Shown here piece after piece: positions 12,456 through 21,143 of a stretch of DNA of 22,862 nt. Origin of the DNA: a virus. The stretch's first letter is position 1, and every line of letters starts with the position of its first letter. Made by a program: the position numbers and the translations under genes. The notes beneath the pieces are model-generated. The model saw only the letters and a list, made by a program, of their open reading frames with translations. It searched no databases and had not been told where the DNA came from. Location of the stretch: the IMG/VR virus record IMGVR_UViG_3300020457_001453, positions 1 to 22,862 of that record. One strand, written 5' to 3'.

Positions 12456-13591
12456 GCAAAAAGACTGCATTAGTTTTAGGAGCAGGTGGATTCATCGGTT
12501 CTCATATGGTAAAGAGACTTAAGTCTGAAGGTTACTGGGTCAGAGGTGTTGATTTAAAGCATCCTGATTTTTCAGAGACAGAAGCAGATGAGTTTCTTAC
12601 AGGTGATCTAGCTGAAGCAGACTTCATGAAAAGAGTAATTGCTTTTAGAGGAGAGCAAGGAAATTTTTATGCTAGTGTTCCGTTTCAATATGAAACTCCT
12701 TTTGATGAGATCTATCAGTTCGCTGCTGACATGGGTGGTGCAGGGTTTATTTTCACAGGTGAAAATGATGCCGAAATAATGCACAACTCAGTGAGTATTA
12801 ATATAAACCTATTACGTGAACAACTTAAGATGAATGCTAGTTATCCACGTCTTCTGGTTCCCGTACCAGATAACGTTGGTAAGACAAAAATTTTCTACAG
12901 TTCATCTGCATGTATGTACCCAGAGTACAATCAACTTGATCCAAACAACCCCGACTGCCGTGAATCATCAGCCTATCCAGCCCAACCAGACTCCGAGTAC
13001 GGATGGGAAAAATTATTCTCCGAGAGGTTATATCTCACTTATAATCGTAATTATAACATTGATGTTAGGATCGCTCGTTACCATAACATCTTCGGACCAG
13101 AAGGAACCTGGCATGGAGGACGAGAAAAAGCTCCAGCAGCAATCTGTAGAAAGGTTGCCTATGCCGACCAATCCAATGGCGAAGTAGAAGTATGGGGTGA
13201 TGGTAAACATACTAGATCATTCCTTTACATTGATGAATGTATTGAAGCAACAAGAAGACTAATGGAATCAGACTTCTTAGGACCTATCAACATTGGTTCA
13301 GAAGAAATGGTTACTGTTGATGAACTTGTAGATACTGCTGCAAGAGTTGCTAAGAAAGACATTGTAAAGAAATATCTTGATGTTCCTCACACTGGTGTTC
13401 GTGGTAGAAATTCTAACAATGATCTCATTCGTGAGAAACTTGGTTGGGATTATGAACAGACACTTGAAGAAGGAATAAAAAAGACTTATAATTGGATCAT
13501 GGGACAGATCGCTAAAGAAATGTTCCCTGTTGAAGCTGATAAAGATATCACAGGTAAAAAGTATCTCGCCTATGGTAACTGCAACAAATGA
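12452..13591 (+). CDS. GDP-mannose 3,5-epimerase (plant GME-like)
   Basis: Predicted to convert GDP-D-mannose to GDP-L-galactose, and GDP-L-gulose as a side product. The 379 residues match plant GME in length and motifs: LGAGGFIGSHM (9-19), QFAADMGGAGFIFTG (89-103), FYSSSACMYPEYNQL (148-162), EYGWEKLFSE (Tyr183, Lys187), RYHNIFGPEGTWHGGREKAP and WGDGKHTRSFLYIDEC. Plant GME uses Cys145, Tyr174, Lys178 and Lys217; the matching residues here (Cys154, Tyr183, Lys187, Lys226) keep the same spacing. In plants this makes ascorbate and cell-wall L-galactose; in a phage a role in glycan building is likelier. The last 40 residues extend beyond the SDR core. Confidence 0.92.
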   Translation: MSKKTALVLGAGGFIGSHMVKRLKSEGYWVRGVDLKHPDFSETEADEFLTGDLAEADFMKRVIAFRGEQGNFYASVPFQYETPFDEIYQFAADMGGAGFIFTGENDAEIMHNSVSININLLREQLKMNASYPRLLVPVPDNVGKTKIFYSSSACMYPEYNQLDPNNPDCRESSAYPAQPDSEYGWEKLFSERLYLTYNRNYNIDVRIARYHNIFGPEGTWHGGREKAPAAICRKVAYADQSNGEVEVWGDGKHTRSFLYIDECIEATRRLMESDFLGPINIGSEEMVTVDELVDTAARVAKKDIVKKYLDVPHTGVRGRNSNNDLIREKLGWDYEQTLEEGIKKTYNWIMGQIAKEMFPVEADKDITGKKYLAYGNCNK

Positions 13592-14244
13592 ACACAACTT
13601 ATGATTATGAAAAGGATACCCTAAAGCATCCTTTCAGTGGACACACAAAAGTATTTCGTAATTACTCACAAGCATATCAAGACATGTTTGCCTTGTCTAT
13701 GTTGAAGGGTAAGAAGAAAGGTAAGTATGTAGAGGTTGGTGCTAATCATCCTCAATCAATGAGTAATACTTTTCTACTTGAGAGTACATTCGAGTGGCGA
13801 GGTTACTCAGTAGAGATTGAGAAGTCTATGTGCGAATTATTCAATGGTGATATGGCAAGACAGAACCATTGTTATGAATCAGATGGTAGGTACTTTGATT
13901 ATTTGAAAGCAATAGAAGGTGAGGGATGGAAGAATAGAGTTGACTATCTTTCATTAGATTGTGAACCACCCAATGTTACCTTTGAAATTCTAAAGAAGTA
14001 TCCTTTAGAAGATTACCCTGCATCTGTTATTACATTTGAACATGATGCATATAAAGATGGTCCTACTATCATGGATCACTCTCGTATATTTTTGAAGGAT
14101 AAAGGTTATCAATTAGTATGTTCTAATGTTTGTAATGGAGGAGCACCGTTTGAAGATTGGTGGGTTGATCCTCGTGTGGTAAATGAAAATATTTGGAAAC
14201 CATTTGAGTGTTCTAATAAGGAGGCACGGAGTATCTTTGTATGA
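13588..14244 (+). CDS. FkbM-type methyltransferase
   Basis: A 218-residue S-adenosylmethionine-dependent methyltransferase of the FkbM type. Visible are SQAYQDMFAL (27-36), the SAM-binding KYVEVGANHP (46-55), NTFLLE...WRGYSVEIE (60-78, with the ribose-binding acidic residue in EIE), SLDCEPPN and VITFEHDAYK. FkbM proteins usually O-methylate sugars or glycolipids, and the position between sugar-nucleotide genes and glycosyltransferases fits methylation of a glycan. ATGA overlaps at both ends. Confidence 0.8.
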   Translation: MNTTYDYEKDTLKHPFSGHTKVFRNYSQAYQDMFALSMLKGKKKGKYVEVGANHPQSMSNTFLLESTFEWRGYSVEIEKSMCELFNGDMARQNHCYESDGRYFDYLKAIEGEGWKNRVDYLSLDCEPPNVTFEILKKYPLEDYPASVITFEHDAYKDGPTIMDHSRIFLKDKGYQLVCSNVCNGGAPFEDWWVDPRVVNENIWKPFECSNKEARSIFV

Positions 14245-15011
14245 AGATATCTCATTGGTATGGTAGGTTGGGTAATAATATCCAACAGTGTGCTGTTGGA
14301 GTTATGGCAGCTTATAAGTTTGAAACTAACTTTGAAAGTATTGATCATGATATTATAAAAAAATTCTATTATCTTAATGGAGAAAGATATGATGAAAGTG
14401 AATCAAAATTCTTCTATTGGGAAGGACCATATCAGGAGGTCGATATACCATCGGACTTCATATACCGATCAATGCGAAAGACTTGCAAAGATTACATCTT
14501 TCCACAGCTCAGAGTTCCAAGAGTGGTTGTGGCTGACGACACTCTCGTTATTCATATTAGGAGTGGAGATGTCTTTGACAAAGGGGTATCTAACCCTAGT
14601 CAATATGCTCCTAATCCTTTGTATTTTTATACCACATTACTTGAGGGGTTCAATAAGGCGATTGTGGTCACGGAACCTGACTCCCATAATCCAGTGGTTC
14701 AAGAACTTAAGAGACATCCTAAGGTCACTGTTCAGTCTCTAAGTGTAGCAGAAGATTTTGCTACGTTATTAGCAGCAAAGCATCTAGCTAACTCAGGAGT
14801 AGGAACCTTTGCAGTTGCTGCTGCATTGTGTAGTCATAAGATAGAAAACTTTTACTGCTCTGATCTTGCAATAACAGAGCACTTGAATTATAATATGTTG
14901 GTTGGAACCGATGTTAAAGTAAACCTAATGGAACTACCTAATTGGATTCGACCTGGTGAGTGGAAAAATAGTGATGAGCAAAGGAGGATGATAATTGATT
15001 ACAAGATATAA
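14241..15011 (+). CDS. Fucosyltransferase-like glycosyltransferase
   Basis: A 256-residue protein with YGRLGNNIQQCA (7-18) near the N-terminus and VIHIRSGDVF (103-112, His105, Arg107, Asp110), the HxRxGD donor-binding motif shared by GT11 alpha-1,2-fucosyltransferases and protein O-fucosyltransferases. The later SGVGTFAVAAAL probably corresponds to the NSSFSWW region of GT11. It is shorter and more divergent than the clear GT11 at 19394. The donor would be a GDP-beta-L-hexose such as GDP-fucose or GDP-L-galactose; the acceptor is unknown. Confidence 0.7.
   Translation: MKISHWYGRLGNNIQQCAVGVMAAYKFETNFESIDHDIIKKFYYLNGERYDESESKFFYWEGPYQEVDIPSDFIYRSMRKTCKDYIFPQLRVPRVVVADDTLVIHIRSGDVFDKGVSNPSQYAPNPLYFYTTLLEGFNKAIVVTEPDSHNPVVQELKRHPKVTVQSLSVAEDFATLLAAKHLANSGVGTFAVAAALCSHKIENFYCSDLAITEHLNYNMLVGTDVKVNLMELPNWIRPGEWKNSDEQRRMIIDYKI
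14981..14987 (+). promoter_or_regulatory. Strong ribosome binding site deciding a TTG start
   Basis: AAGGAGG seven bases before the TTG at 14995. It is one of the best Shine-Dalgarno matches in the window and fixes the start of the next gene, whose frame has no early ATG. Confidence 0.6.
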
Positions 15012-15516
15012 ACTAAAGATTACTCATCAGAAACTAATAGAAAAGATATGTCACAAACTTCCTTACTATTTCTTTGAAGACTGTGCTTATGGTAACAATA
15101 AACATCCTCTAAGGAAGGATCTCCATCCTTACTTCAGTCATACTTTATTGAATGAGCAAGGTGAACAGTCTGAGAATTTTCGTAAGTTTCCTTGGAATGA
15201 TATTGGTAAGGTAATTGAAATGCCTGACAATCAAATGTTGAGGGCACATATGACATTACAATATCCCAGACCAGATGTATTTGGGGTACCTCACAATTCA
15301 CATATAGATCAACCTATAAGACCATCTATTGTTGCATTATATTATCCCAATGATGCTGATGGTGACACGTTTTTCTTTGACAATGAACAAAACATTATAC
15401 ATAGAGAAACACCTGAACGAGGAAAGATTATAGTCTTTGAGGGAATGCAATATCATTCCAGTTCATCACCATCAAAGAACGTAAGATTTACTCTCAATAT
15501 TAATTACAAACCATGA
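14995..15516 (+). CDS. 2OG-Fe(II) oxygenase family protein (TTG start)
   Basis: A 173-residue protein. The iron site is His103-x-Asp105 (NSHIDQPIRP) with His154 (MQYHSSSSP), and Arg164 (NVRFTLNIN) for 2-oxoglutarate; the strands ALYYPNDADGDTFFFD and GKIIVFEG lie between. The motif order is complete, so an active oxygenase is likely. It starts within the last 17 bases of the fucosyltransferase-like gene and overlaps the following GT17 gene by ATGA. Position inside the glycosyltransferase block suggests hydroxylation of a glycan or of a glycosylated protein, but this is inference. Confidence 0.82.
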   Translation: MITRYKLKITHQKLIEKICHKLPYYFFEDCAYGNNKHPLRKDLHPYFSHTLLNEQGEQSENFRKFPWNDIGKVIEMPDNQMLRAHMTLQYPRPDVFGVPHNSHIDQPIRPSIVALYYPNDADGDTFFFDNEQNIIHRETPERGKIIVFEGMQYHSSSSPSKNVRFTLNINYKP

Positions 15517-16370
15517 AAATTTTTGACGTATTCACTTTTTATAATGAGCTTGATCTTCTTGAACTGAGGATGAATATCCTAGGTGATGTGGTAGATCATT
15601 TTGTTATTAACGAAGCAAACATTACTTTCACAGGTAAGAAGAAACCACTTTACTTTGCAGAGAATAGAAAGCGTTTCAAGAAGTGGGAAGATAAAATAAT
15701 ATATCATCTAACTGAAGATGATAACCAGACTTACGAAGCATACTATGAGGGTGTACCTTATCATCGTAGTATGATAGAAGAGAACATAAAAGATTTACCA
15801 TTACATTATCAGAGAGCATGTTTCCATAAGGACTCAGCAATATATGGACTACTTGATCATGCTAAAGATGAGGATCTTATTCTGACTAGCGATGCAGATG
15901 AAATTGCTAATCCAGAATGTATAAAGATTCATAAGAAGTGGTTCAATCCAGACAATCATTATGTACTAACTGGTCCTTTATATTACTACTTCCTCAACGT
16001 ACAATGTGAAGAGCAGTGGATGGGTACAAGAGTCTGTAACTTCAAGACACTGAAGAGTATGAGTGTAGATAAGTTACGTCAGTCACATAAGAATGCATGG
16101 AAGATAGAGAATGCATCATGGCATTGGAGTTTCTTTGGTAATGCTGATACAGTAAGACAGAAGATGGATGCCTATGAACATCAGGAGAATAATAAAGACG
16201 AGTTTAGATCTAGTATGGAAGATCGTATTGAGAATAACTTAGATCCTTATGGTAGAGACTATCTCTATAAACCTATTGTAGTTCCTATTGATGAGACATT
16301 CCCCCAGTATATTAGAAGTCAGAAGAATAGGAAAATGAAAAAGTTCATCAAGCCTTATGAAACTGCTTAG
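15513..16370 (+). CDS. GT17-like glycosyltransferase
   Basis: A 285-residue protein with the typical start of GT17 (beta-1,4-mannosyl-glycoprotein N-acetylglucosaminyltransferase family): KIFDVFTFYNELDLLELRM, then VINEANITFTGKKKPLYF (31-48). The metal-binding motif is LTSDADEI (124-131), followed by YYYFLN and SWHWSFFG. GT17 enzymes add GlcNAc to mannose in eukaryotes, but bacterial and phage relatives have unknown specificity. No membrane segment, so it would act in the cytoplasm. Confidence 0.85.
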   Translation: MKIFDVFTFYNELDLLELRMNILGDVVDHFVINEANITFTGKKKPLYFAENRKRFKKWEDKIIYHLTEDDNQTYEAYYEGVPYHRSMIEENIKDLPLHYQRACFHKDSAIYGLLDHAKDEDLILTSDADEIANPECIKIHKKWFNPDNHYVLTGPLYYYFLNVQCEEQWMGTRVCNFKTLKSMSVDKLRQSHKNAWKIENASWHWSFFGNADTVRQKMDAYEHQENNKDEFRSSMEDRIENNLDPYGRDYLYKPIVVPIDETFPQYIRSQKNRKMKKFIKPYETA

Positions 16371-17271
16371 TGGACCAGCGATAGCAAATCATTGTGATTA
16401 TGATTTCGGAGATCAGGCAGGGTGTTTAGGTGGTGTACCCGATGCCTTCATGGAAGATGCAAATAATAAGAACAAAAATTTTATGAGTATGGTAAAGGGT
16501 CGTGAATGGATGACCCTATTCATTGATAATATACGTTTATATAAAAGACCTATAACATGTAATAACTATGATGATCAGATGAGAGTTGATAATATGATGA
16601 AGAGAGATAATCTACTCAAGTTATGTAAGTCATTACCTGATACTAAGTTTATAATATTTTGTAGTAATGAGGACACACCTATTACAGATGATATAAAAAT
16701 ACCAGATAATGTTAGAGCAATCTTCGCAGCAAATGCTGTAGGGTATAGTGGCAAACTATATCCATTTCCTTATGGTGTACAGAGAGTATTATATAAAGGT
16801 GATGTAAGACAGAAGCAACTTCATATCGCTATGCAAGAGGATTCTAAACCTAAGAAGTTATTGTATATCAATCATTCAGAACATACTAATCTAAGTGAAC
16901 GTGGAAACATAAGAGAACTGTTTAGTGGTAAATCATATGCTACGGTGAGTGAACGTGTATCTTATATTGAGTATGTCAATCAGATAAAGGAACATAAGTT
17001 TATGATATGTCCTGAAGGTAATGCTGTGGATTGCCATAGAAATTGGGAGGTACTATGTCTAAAGAGAGTACCTATTATGAAGAGGAATCCATACTTAGAA
17101 GAGGTTTATAAAGATTATCCTATACTATGGGTTGATGATTATGGTAAGATAAACAAGACGTTATTAGCAGGTCATGATGATTTGTTTATAAGGGCTAGAA
17201 ATTTAGACGATAATCTGCTAGACTTATATTCAGTAATGAATAGGGCAATTCGCTTTGCAAAAAATTCCTGA
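16357..17271 (+). CDS. Exostosin-like glycosyltransferase
   Basis: A 304-residue protein. The C-terminal half has SYIEYVNQIKEHKFMICPEG (202-221), VDCHRNWEVLCLKRVPIM and LEEVYKDYPILWVDDY, the nucleotide-sugar binding signature seen in exostosin-like proteins of bacteria and large viruses: a Ser/Cys-Pro-Glu-Gly loop, an acidic residue before HR, and a Glu in a conserved helix. The N-terminal half is variable and probably binds the acceptor. It overlaps the GT17 gene by 14 bases. Donor and acceptor are unknown. Confidence 0.72.
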   Translation: MKLLSGPAIANHCDYDFGDQAGCLGGVPDAFMEDANNKNKNFMSMVKGREWMTLFIDNIRLYKRPITCNNYDDQMRVDNMMKRDNLLKLCKSLPDTKFIIFCSNEDTPITDDIKIPDNVRAIFAANAVGYSGKLYPFPYGVQRVLYKGDVRQKQLHIAMQEDSKPKKLLYINHSEHTNLSERGNIRELFSGKSYATVSERVSYIEYVNQIKEHKFMICPEGNAVDCHRNWEVLCLKRVPIMKRNPYLEEVYKDYPILWVDDYGKINKTLLAGHDDLFIRARNLDDNLLDLYSVMNRAIRFAKNS

Positions 17272-17926
17272 CGTTACATTGTTGATGCTTGCTGATCTGG
17301 ATATTCCAGATGCTGTTCATGCTGTCAATAAATCCTGTGAAGATATACAATGGGGTGCTGCTAAGTTTCTTAGTAGTAAGGGAAGACCTAAAGGTTTGAA
17401 TCCCAATGTAGATTATGAAGAAGTATATCCTATTCAAAGTATCAATGACTTTAATTTTTATTGTATCTACAATCTAAGAAACCATGTTGAAACTTCTCAC
17501 TCCCTCCTCATCCACCCTGATGGTTATGTTATTCGCCCTTGGTTGTGGGACAATACTTGGCTTGAATACGACTATATCGGTGCACCATGGAGAGATGATC
17601 CCAAGGCATATCTCGATCCTTGGGGCAAGAATCAACGTGTCGGGAACGGAGGATTCTCTCTTAGGAGTAAGAAACTCCTCGACGTACCCAGTAAAGTCAC
17701 AGTCCCTTGGGAAGTAAATGTAGGAAATTTTTACAAGCATATGGATGCTGGACTATATAATGAAGACGGGAACATATGCTGCCACAACAGACACATCTTC
17801 GAGGAACAGGGATGTGTGTATGCTCCCGTCAGTGTGGCGGCTCGTTTCAGTAAAGAAGTAGAGTGTCCAGAACACGAAGGCATTGAGACCTTTGGTTTTC
17901 ATTATCATTTTCAAAGTATACGATGA
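17255..17926 (+). CDS. DUF5672-like putative glycosyltransferase (TTG start)
   Basis: A 223-residue protein. Initiation at TTG 17255 includes the family-like beginning KIPDVTLLMLADLD; an ATG at 17285 would cut it. Visible are HPDGYV (87-92), EYDYIGAPW (104-112) and VGNGGFSLRSKKLL (129-142), the signature of DUF5672 proteins, which occur in capsule and LPS loci and have a GT-A-like fold. An HEGIETFGFHYH motif closes the protein. The middle third (about 17480-17840) has more G+C and C-ending codons than the genes around it. It overlaps the previous gene by 17 bases and the next by ATGA. Confidence 0.78.
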   Translation: MQKIPDVTLLMLADLDIPDAVHAVNKSCEDIQWGAAKFLSSKGRPKGLNPNVDYEEVYPIQSINDFNFYCIYNLRNHVETSHSLLIHPDGYVIRPWLWDNTWLEYDYIGAPWRDDPKAYLDPWGKNQRVGNGGFSLRSKKLLDVPSKVTVPWEVNVGNFYKHMDAGLYNEDGNICCHNRHIFEEQGCVYAPVSVAARFSKEVECPEHEGIETFGFHYHFQSIR

Positions 17927-18711
17927 AGACAGCACATTATTATCCCCTATGGTGGAACCCTTGGGTTGATGATCCTCAACAATATGATAAGCAAGTCAGT
18001 ATTTCTATTGATAACTTAGCTTGCAACGAAGAAGCAGACTATAAGATATTATTTTTAGCAGAACCATATTCTATTTTACCTACAGTTACAGAGGGTGCTC
18101 TTCGGGGTGCAATGAAGTTTGATAAGATCTATACATTTACTCAAAAGATATTAGAACATTATCCACAAGCAGAATTATTTGAGTGGGGATCTAGTTGGTT
18201 AGATTTTACTGATCTAAAACTAATGAAAGGTAACAATGTTACTTTTGTCACCAGTAATAAGAACCAAACTGTTGGTCATAAAATGAGGTTGGAAATATAT
18301 GATCTATTGAAAGGTGTTGATGTTTCTAATGGATTACAATACTATAGTCATATATCTCCACCCTTTCATCAAAGAAGGAATGATTTCTTTGAGACTGCAA
18401 AGTTTCATATTGCTGTAGAAAATTCTAGTCAGATAAATTATTTTACTGAAAAGGTTATTGATTGCTTTGCATCTAAAACTATTCCAGTGTACTATGGATG
18501 TCCTAACCTAGGTGACTGGTTCAATATGGATGGTGTTATTCAGTTTGAAGATATTCATAATTTAGAATTGATATTGAAACATCTTGATGCTGATCAGTAT
18601 GAACGTAGGAGGAAAGCTGTAGAGGAAAACTATGAGACTGCTAAACTTTTCCATAGTAGTAATGATGTTGTTCCTAGATTGACTAAGAAGATAAGTGAGG
18701 TAGTCAAATGA
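17923..18711 (+). CDS. GT10-like alpha-1,3-fucosyltransferase
   Basis: A 262-residue protein with the GT10 C-terminal signature FHIAVENSSQINYFTEKVID (161-180) and TIPVYYGCPNLGDWF (186-200), which bind the GDP moiety of the donor. The N-terminal acceptor domain is short. The family transfers L-fucose to GlcNAc or related sugars, and some fucosyltransferases accept GDP-L-galactose. As no GDP-fucose synthesis gene is visible but a GDP-mannose 3,5-epimerase is, L-galactose is a reasonable alternative donor sugar. Confidence 0.88.
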   Translation: MKTAHYYPLWWNPWVDDPQQYDKQVSISIDNLACNEEADYKILFLAEPYSILPTVTEGALRGAMKFDKIYTFTQKILEHYPQAELFEWGSSWLDFTDLKLMKGNNVTFVTSNKNQTVGHKMRLEIYDLLKGVDVSNGLQYYSHISPPFHQRRNDFFETAKFHIAVENSSQINYFTEKVIDCFASKTIPVYYGCPNLGDWFNMDGVIQFEDIHNLELILKHLDADQYERRRKAVEENYETAKLFHSSNDVVPRLTKKISEVVK

Positions 18712-19397
18712 AAGTAAGTTATTGTATCCCTACTCATGATGGTAACATGAGATGTCAACAGTATTTGTTTGATATTTTTCATGCATTAGAACAACAAGAT
18801 GATAAGAATTTTAACGTTTGGATATCAGATCATAGTAAATCTGATAAGGTACTAAAAGTATGTCAGGAGTATGCAGATGTTTTTGAAATCAATTATGTTA
18901 AGAATACAAATAGCTTGGGCAACATTTCTGCTAATAGTAATCATGCATTACGCAACGCAGACGGGGATATCCTAAAGGTATTATTTTCTGATGACTTTAT
19001 TCTTACTAGAACATTAAATTCAGAATTACAAAAAGCATTTAGTAATGATGAAGTTAGTTGGGCAGTCACTGGGTTTGCTCATACATTAGATAATGGACGG
19101 ACACATTATAATCCTAAGGTACCTGTCTGGAATGATAGGTTATTAGAAGGTGTAAATACATTAAGTTCTCCTTCTATACTTGCTATTCGTAATGGTATTG
19201 GTGAGTATTTTGATGAAGATCTTACCATGCTTATGGATTGTGATATGTTCTATAGACTCTATAAGGATCATGGTAAACCTGCTGTATTGAAGGACTTTCA
19301 TATCTCTAACAGAGAACATCCTAATCAAACACAGAGACAACATGAAGATCTCTTACCTAAAGAGGTTGAATACTTGAAAAATAAACACAAATCATGA
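18708..19397 (+). CDS. GT2 family glycosyltransferase
   Basis: A 229-residue GT-A protein: VSYCIPTHDGN (3-13), WISDHSKSD (38-46, in place of the usual DDGS), GNISANSNHALRNADGD (71-87) and VLFSDDF (91-97, metal-binding acidic pair). DCDMFYRL later would orient the acceptor. No membrane segment. ATGA overlaps with both neighbours place it firmly in the operon. Confidence 0.85.
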   Translation: MKVSYCIPTHDGNMRCQQYLFDIFHALEQQDDKNFNVWISDHSKSDKVLKVCQEYADVFEINYVKNTNSLGNISANSNHALRNADGDILKVLFSDDFILTRTLNSELQKAFSNDEVSWAVTGFAHTLDNGRTHYNPKVPVWNDRLLEGVNTLSSPSILAIRNGIGEYFDEDLTMLMDCDMFYRLYKDHGKPAVLKDFHISNREHPNQTQRQHEDLLPKEVEYLKNKHKS

Positions 19398-20185
19398 CAA
19401 TAGGCTTCAATCATTTAGGGAGACATGGTAGACTAGGGAACCAGATGTTCCAGTATGCTGGACTTCGTGGTATCGCTGCACATCGTGGCTTTGATTTTGC
19501 AATTCCACCTAGTGATTTCAAAGATGAATGGAATGACCATCAACTCTTTGAAGCATTCAAGTTAGTTGGGTTGACAAACATCCAAGAAATACCTGGCCCG
19601 TATGTTCAAGAACAAACCTTTCACTTTGATAAGAAACTCTTTGATAATATGCCTGACGGACATAATGTCTATGGGTATCTACAAAGTACTAAATGGTTTG
19701 AACATATTGAGAAGGAAATTCGTGAGGATTTCCAGTTCAAAAATGACATACATAAACCATGTCATGATATGATATCTTCTGTAGAAGATCCCATAGCATT
19801 ACACGTTAGACGTGGCGATTACATAACTAATTGTGATAATCATCCACCATGTTCCAAGGACTATTATGACTCTGCTCTTTCTAGATTTGATAGTGATCGG
19901 TCTGTTATTGTTTTCTCCGATGATCCCAAGTGGTGTGGGGAAACTTTTCAAGAAGATCGTTTCTTGATATCTGAAGGTGGTGACAACCTTGCAGATTTAT
20001 GTATGATGTCTATGTGTACTGACTTTATCATTGCCAACTCCTCTTTCTCTTGGTGGGGATCTTGGCTAAGCGAAAATCCAAATAAAAAAATTGTCGCTCC
20101 ATCTAAATGGTTTGGCACGGGTTACACCAAGAACCATATCACAGCAGATTTGTATTGCGACAACTGGGAGGTTATTAATGACTAA
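19394..20185 (+). CDS. GT11 alpha-1,2-fucosyltransferase
   Basis: A 263-residue protein with all GT11 motifs: GRHGRLGNQMFQYA (9-22), ALHVRRGDYI (135-144) and FIIANSSFSWWGSWLS (211-226). The family links L-fucose alpha-1,2 to galactose. It is close to normal length. In this operon it stands with a GT10 and a second HxRxGD protein, giving three putative users of a GDP-L-hexose. Confidence 0.92.
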   Translation: MTIGFNHLGRHGRLGNQMFQYAGLRGIAAHRGFDFAIPPSDFKDEWNDHQLFEAFKLVGLTNIQEIPGPYVQEQTFHFDKKLFDNMPDGHNVYGYLQSTKWFEHIEKEIREDFQFKNDIHKPCHDMISSVEDPIALHVRRGDYITNCDNHPPCSKDYYDSALSRFDSDRSVIVFSDDPKWCGETFQEDRFLISEGGDNLADLCMMSMCTDFIIANSSFSWWGSWLSENPNKKIVAPSKWFGTGYTKNHITADLYCDNWEVIND

Positions 20186-21143
20186 CACTATTGTTCAAGA
20201 AGGAGTAGAGATTCCTGATCTTGGAATGTATGAAGATTTACAGATTCAACCTTTGAATTCTTGGGATCTTACTAAAACTACTTTTATTATTCCATTGAGG
20301 ATTGAAAGTAGAGATAGGATGAGGAACATTGTATGTACATTAGTATATCTGTTACGTAACTTTGATACTCAGATAATAATCAAGGAGCATGACATGGAGT
20401 CTGTCTTCTTGAAGCAGGTTGTTCCTATTCTTGATGATTGTGTACCTCCAATCAAGATGCACAACATACATCATATCTTTGAACAGTCTGAAGATGTAGT
20501 GTTCCATAGAACAAGACTACTCAATGACATGTTGATGTTGGTGAAGACACCTGTTGTGTCAGTATATGATTGTGATGTCATGCTCCCAATGAATACTTAT
20601 ATTCAAGCACAGAATGTTATTCTAAAGGGATATGATAACCCTGCAACTCCAGATGCAGCACCTGAACCTATCAAATGTGTTTATCCATATGGGTATGGTG
20701 ATTACCAGTGGCAACTTAGATGTGATGATAATGATATTACTAGATTTATAAATTCAAATTTCAATTTCAATGCTTTCCAAGGTAAAGGAACAGTTTACGA
20801 TGCCAAGTTTGGATTCGTTCAGTTCTTTGATACTAAACATTATCTAAAGCATGGTGCAGAGAATGAAGGGTTTGTATCATATGGTTATGAAGATGATGAA
20901 AGATATAATAGATTCAATACTATAGGTGGTGTACTAAGAATCAATGAACCTATCTTCCACTTAGAACATAAGAGAACACCTAACTCATGGTTCAACAATC
21001 CTCATATAGAATCTAACAGAGCATTGTGGGAGAAGCTAAGGACTAAGAGTAAGGAAGGTTTCATTGAATATTATAAAAATCCTGAGTACCTAAAGGTACG
21101 TGGGGTTGTTGATGGTGAGCTTCCAGATGACGGACAGGAATAA
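20178..21143 (+). CDS. Glycosyltransferase, galactosyltransferase-like (GT2/GT7 type)
   Basis: A 321-residue protein. The ATG at 20178, with GGGAGG at 20168-20173, is preferred over an in-frame ATG at 20091 that lies inside the GT11 gene. Visible are FIIPLRIESRDRMRN (36-50), the DxD-type SVYDCDVML (128-136) and GFVSYGYEDDERYNRF (231-246), which resembles the WGWGxEDD acceptor/metal motif of beta-1,4-galactosyltransferases (Glyco_transf_7C). It ends in HLEHKR, a likely metal-binding His region. Confidence 0.82.
   Translation: MTNTIVQEGVEIPDLGMYEDLQIQPLNSWDLTKTTFIIPLRIESRDRMRNIVCTLVYLLRNFDTQIIIKEHDMESVFLKQVVPILDDCVPPIKMHNIHHIFEQSEDVVFHRTRLLNDMLMLVKTPVVSVYDCDVMLPMNTYIQAQNVILKGYDNPATPDAAPEPIKCVYPYGYGDYQWQLRCDDNDITRFINSNFNFNAFQGKGTVYDAKFGFVQFFDTKHYLKHGAENEGFVSYGYEDDERYNRFNTIGGVLRINEPIFHLEHKRTPNSWFNNPHIESNRALWEKLRTKSKEGFIEYYKNPEYLKVRGVVDGELPDDGQE

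Noticed and set aside
17474-17740. Minus-strand and alternate plus-strand frames in the DUF5672 gene
   Set aside because: Both are shadows of a gene with clear family motifs and have no ribosome binding sites or family likeness.
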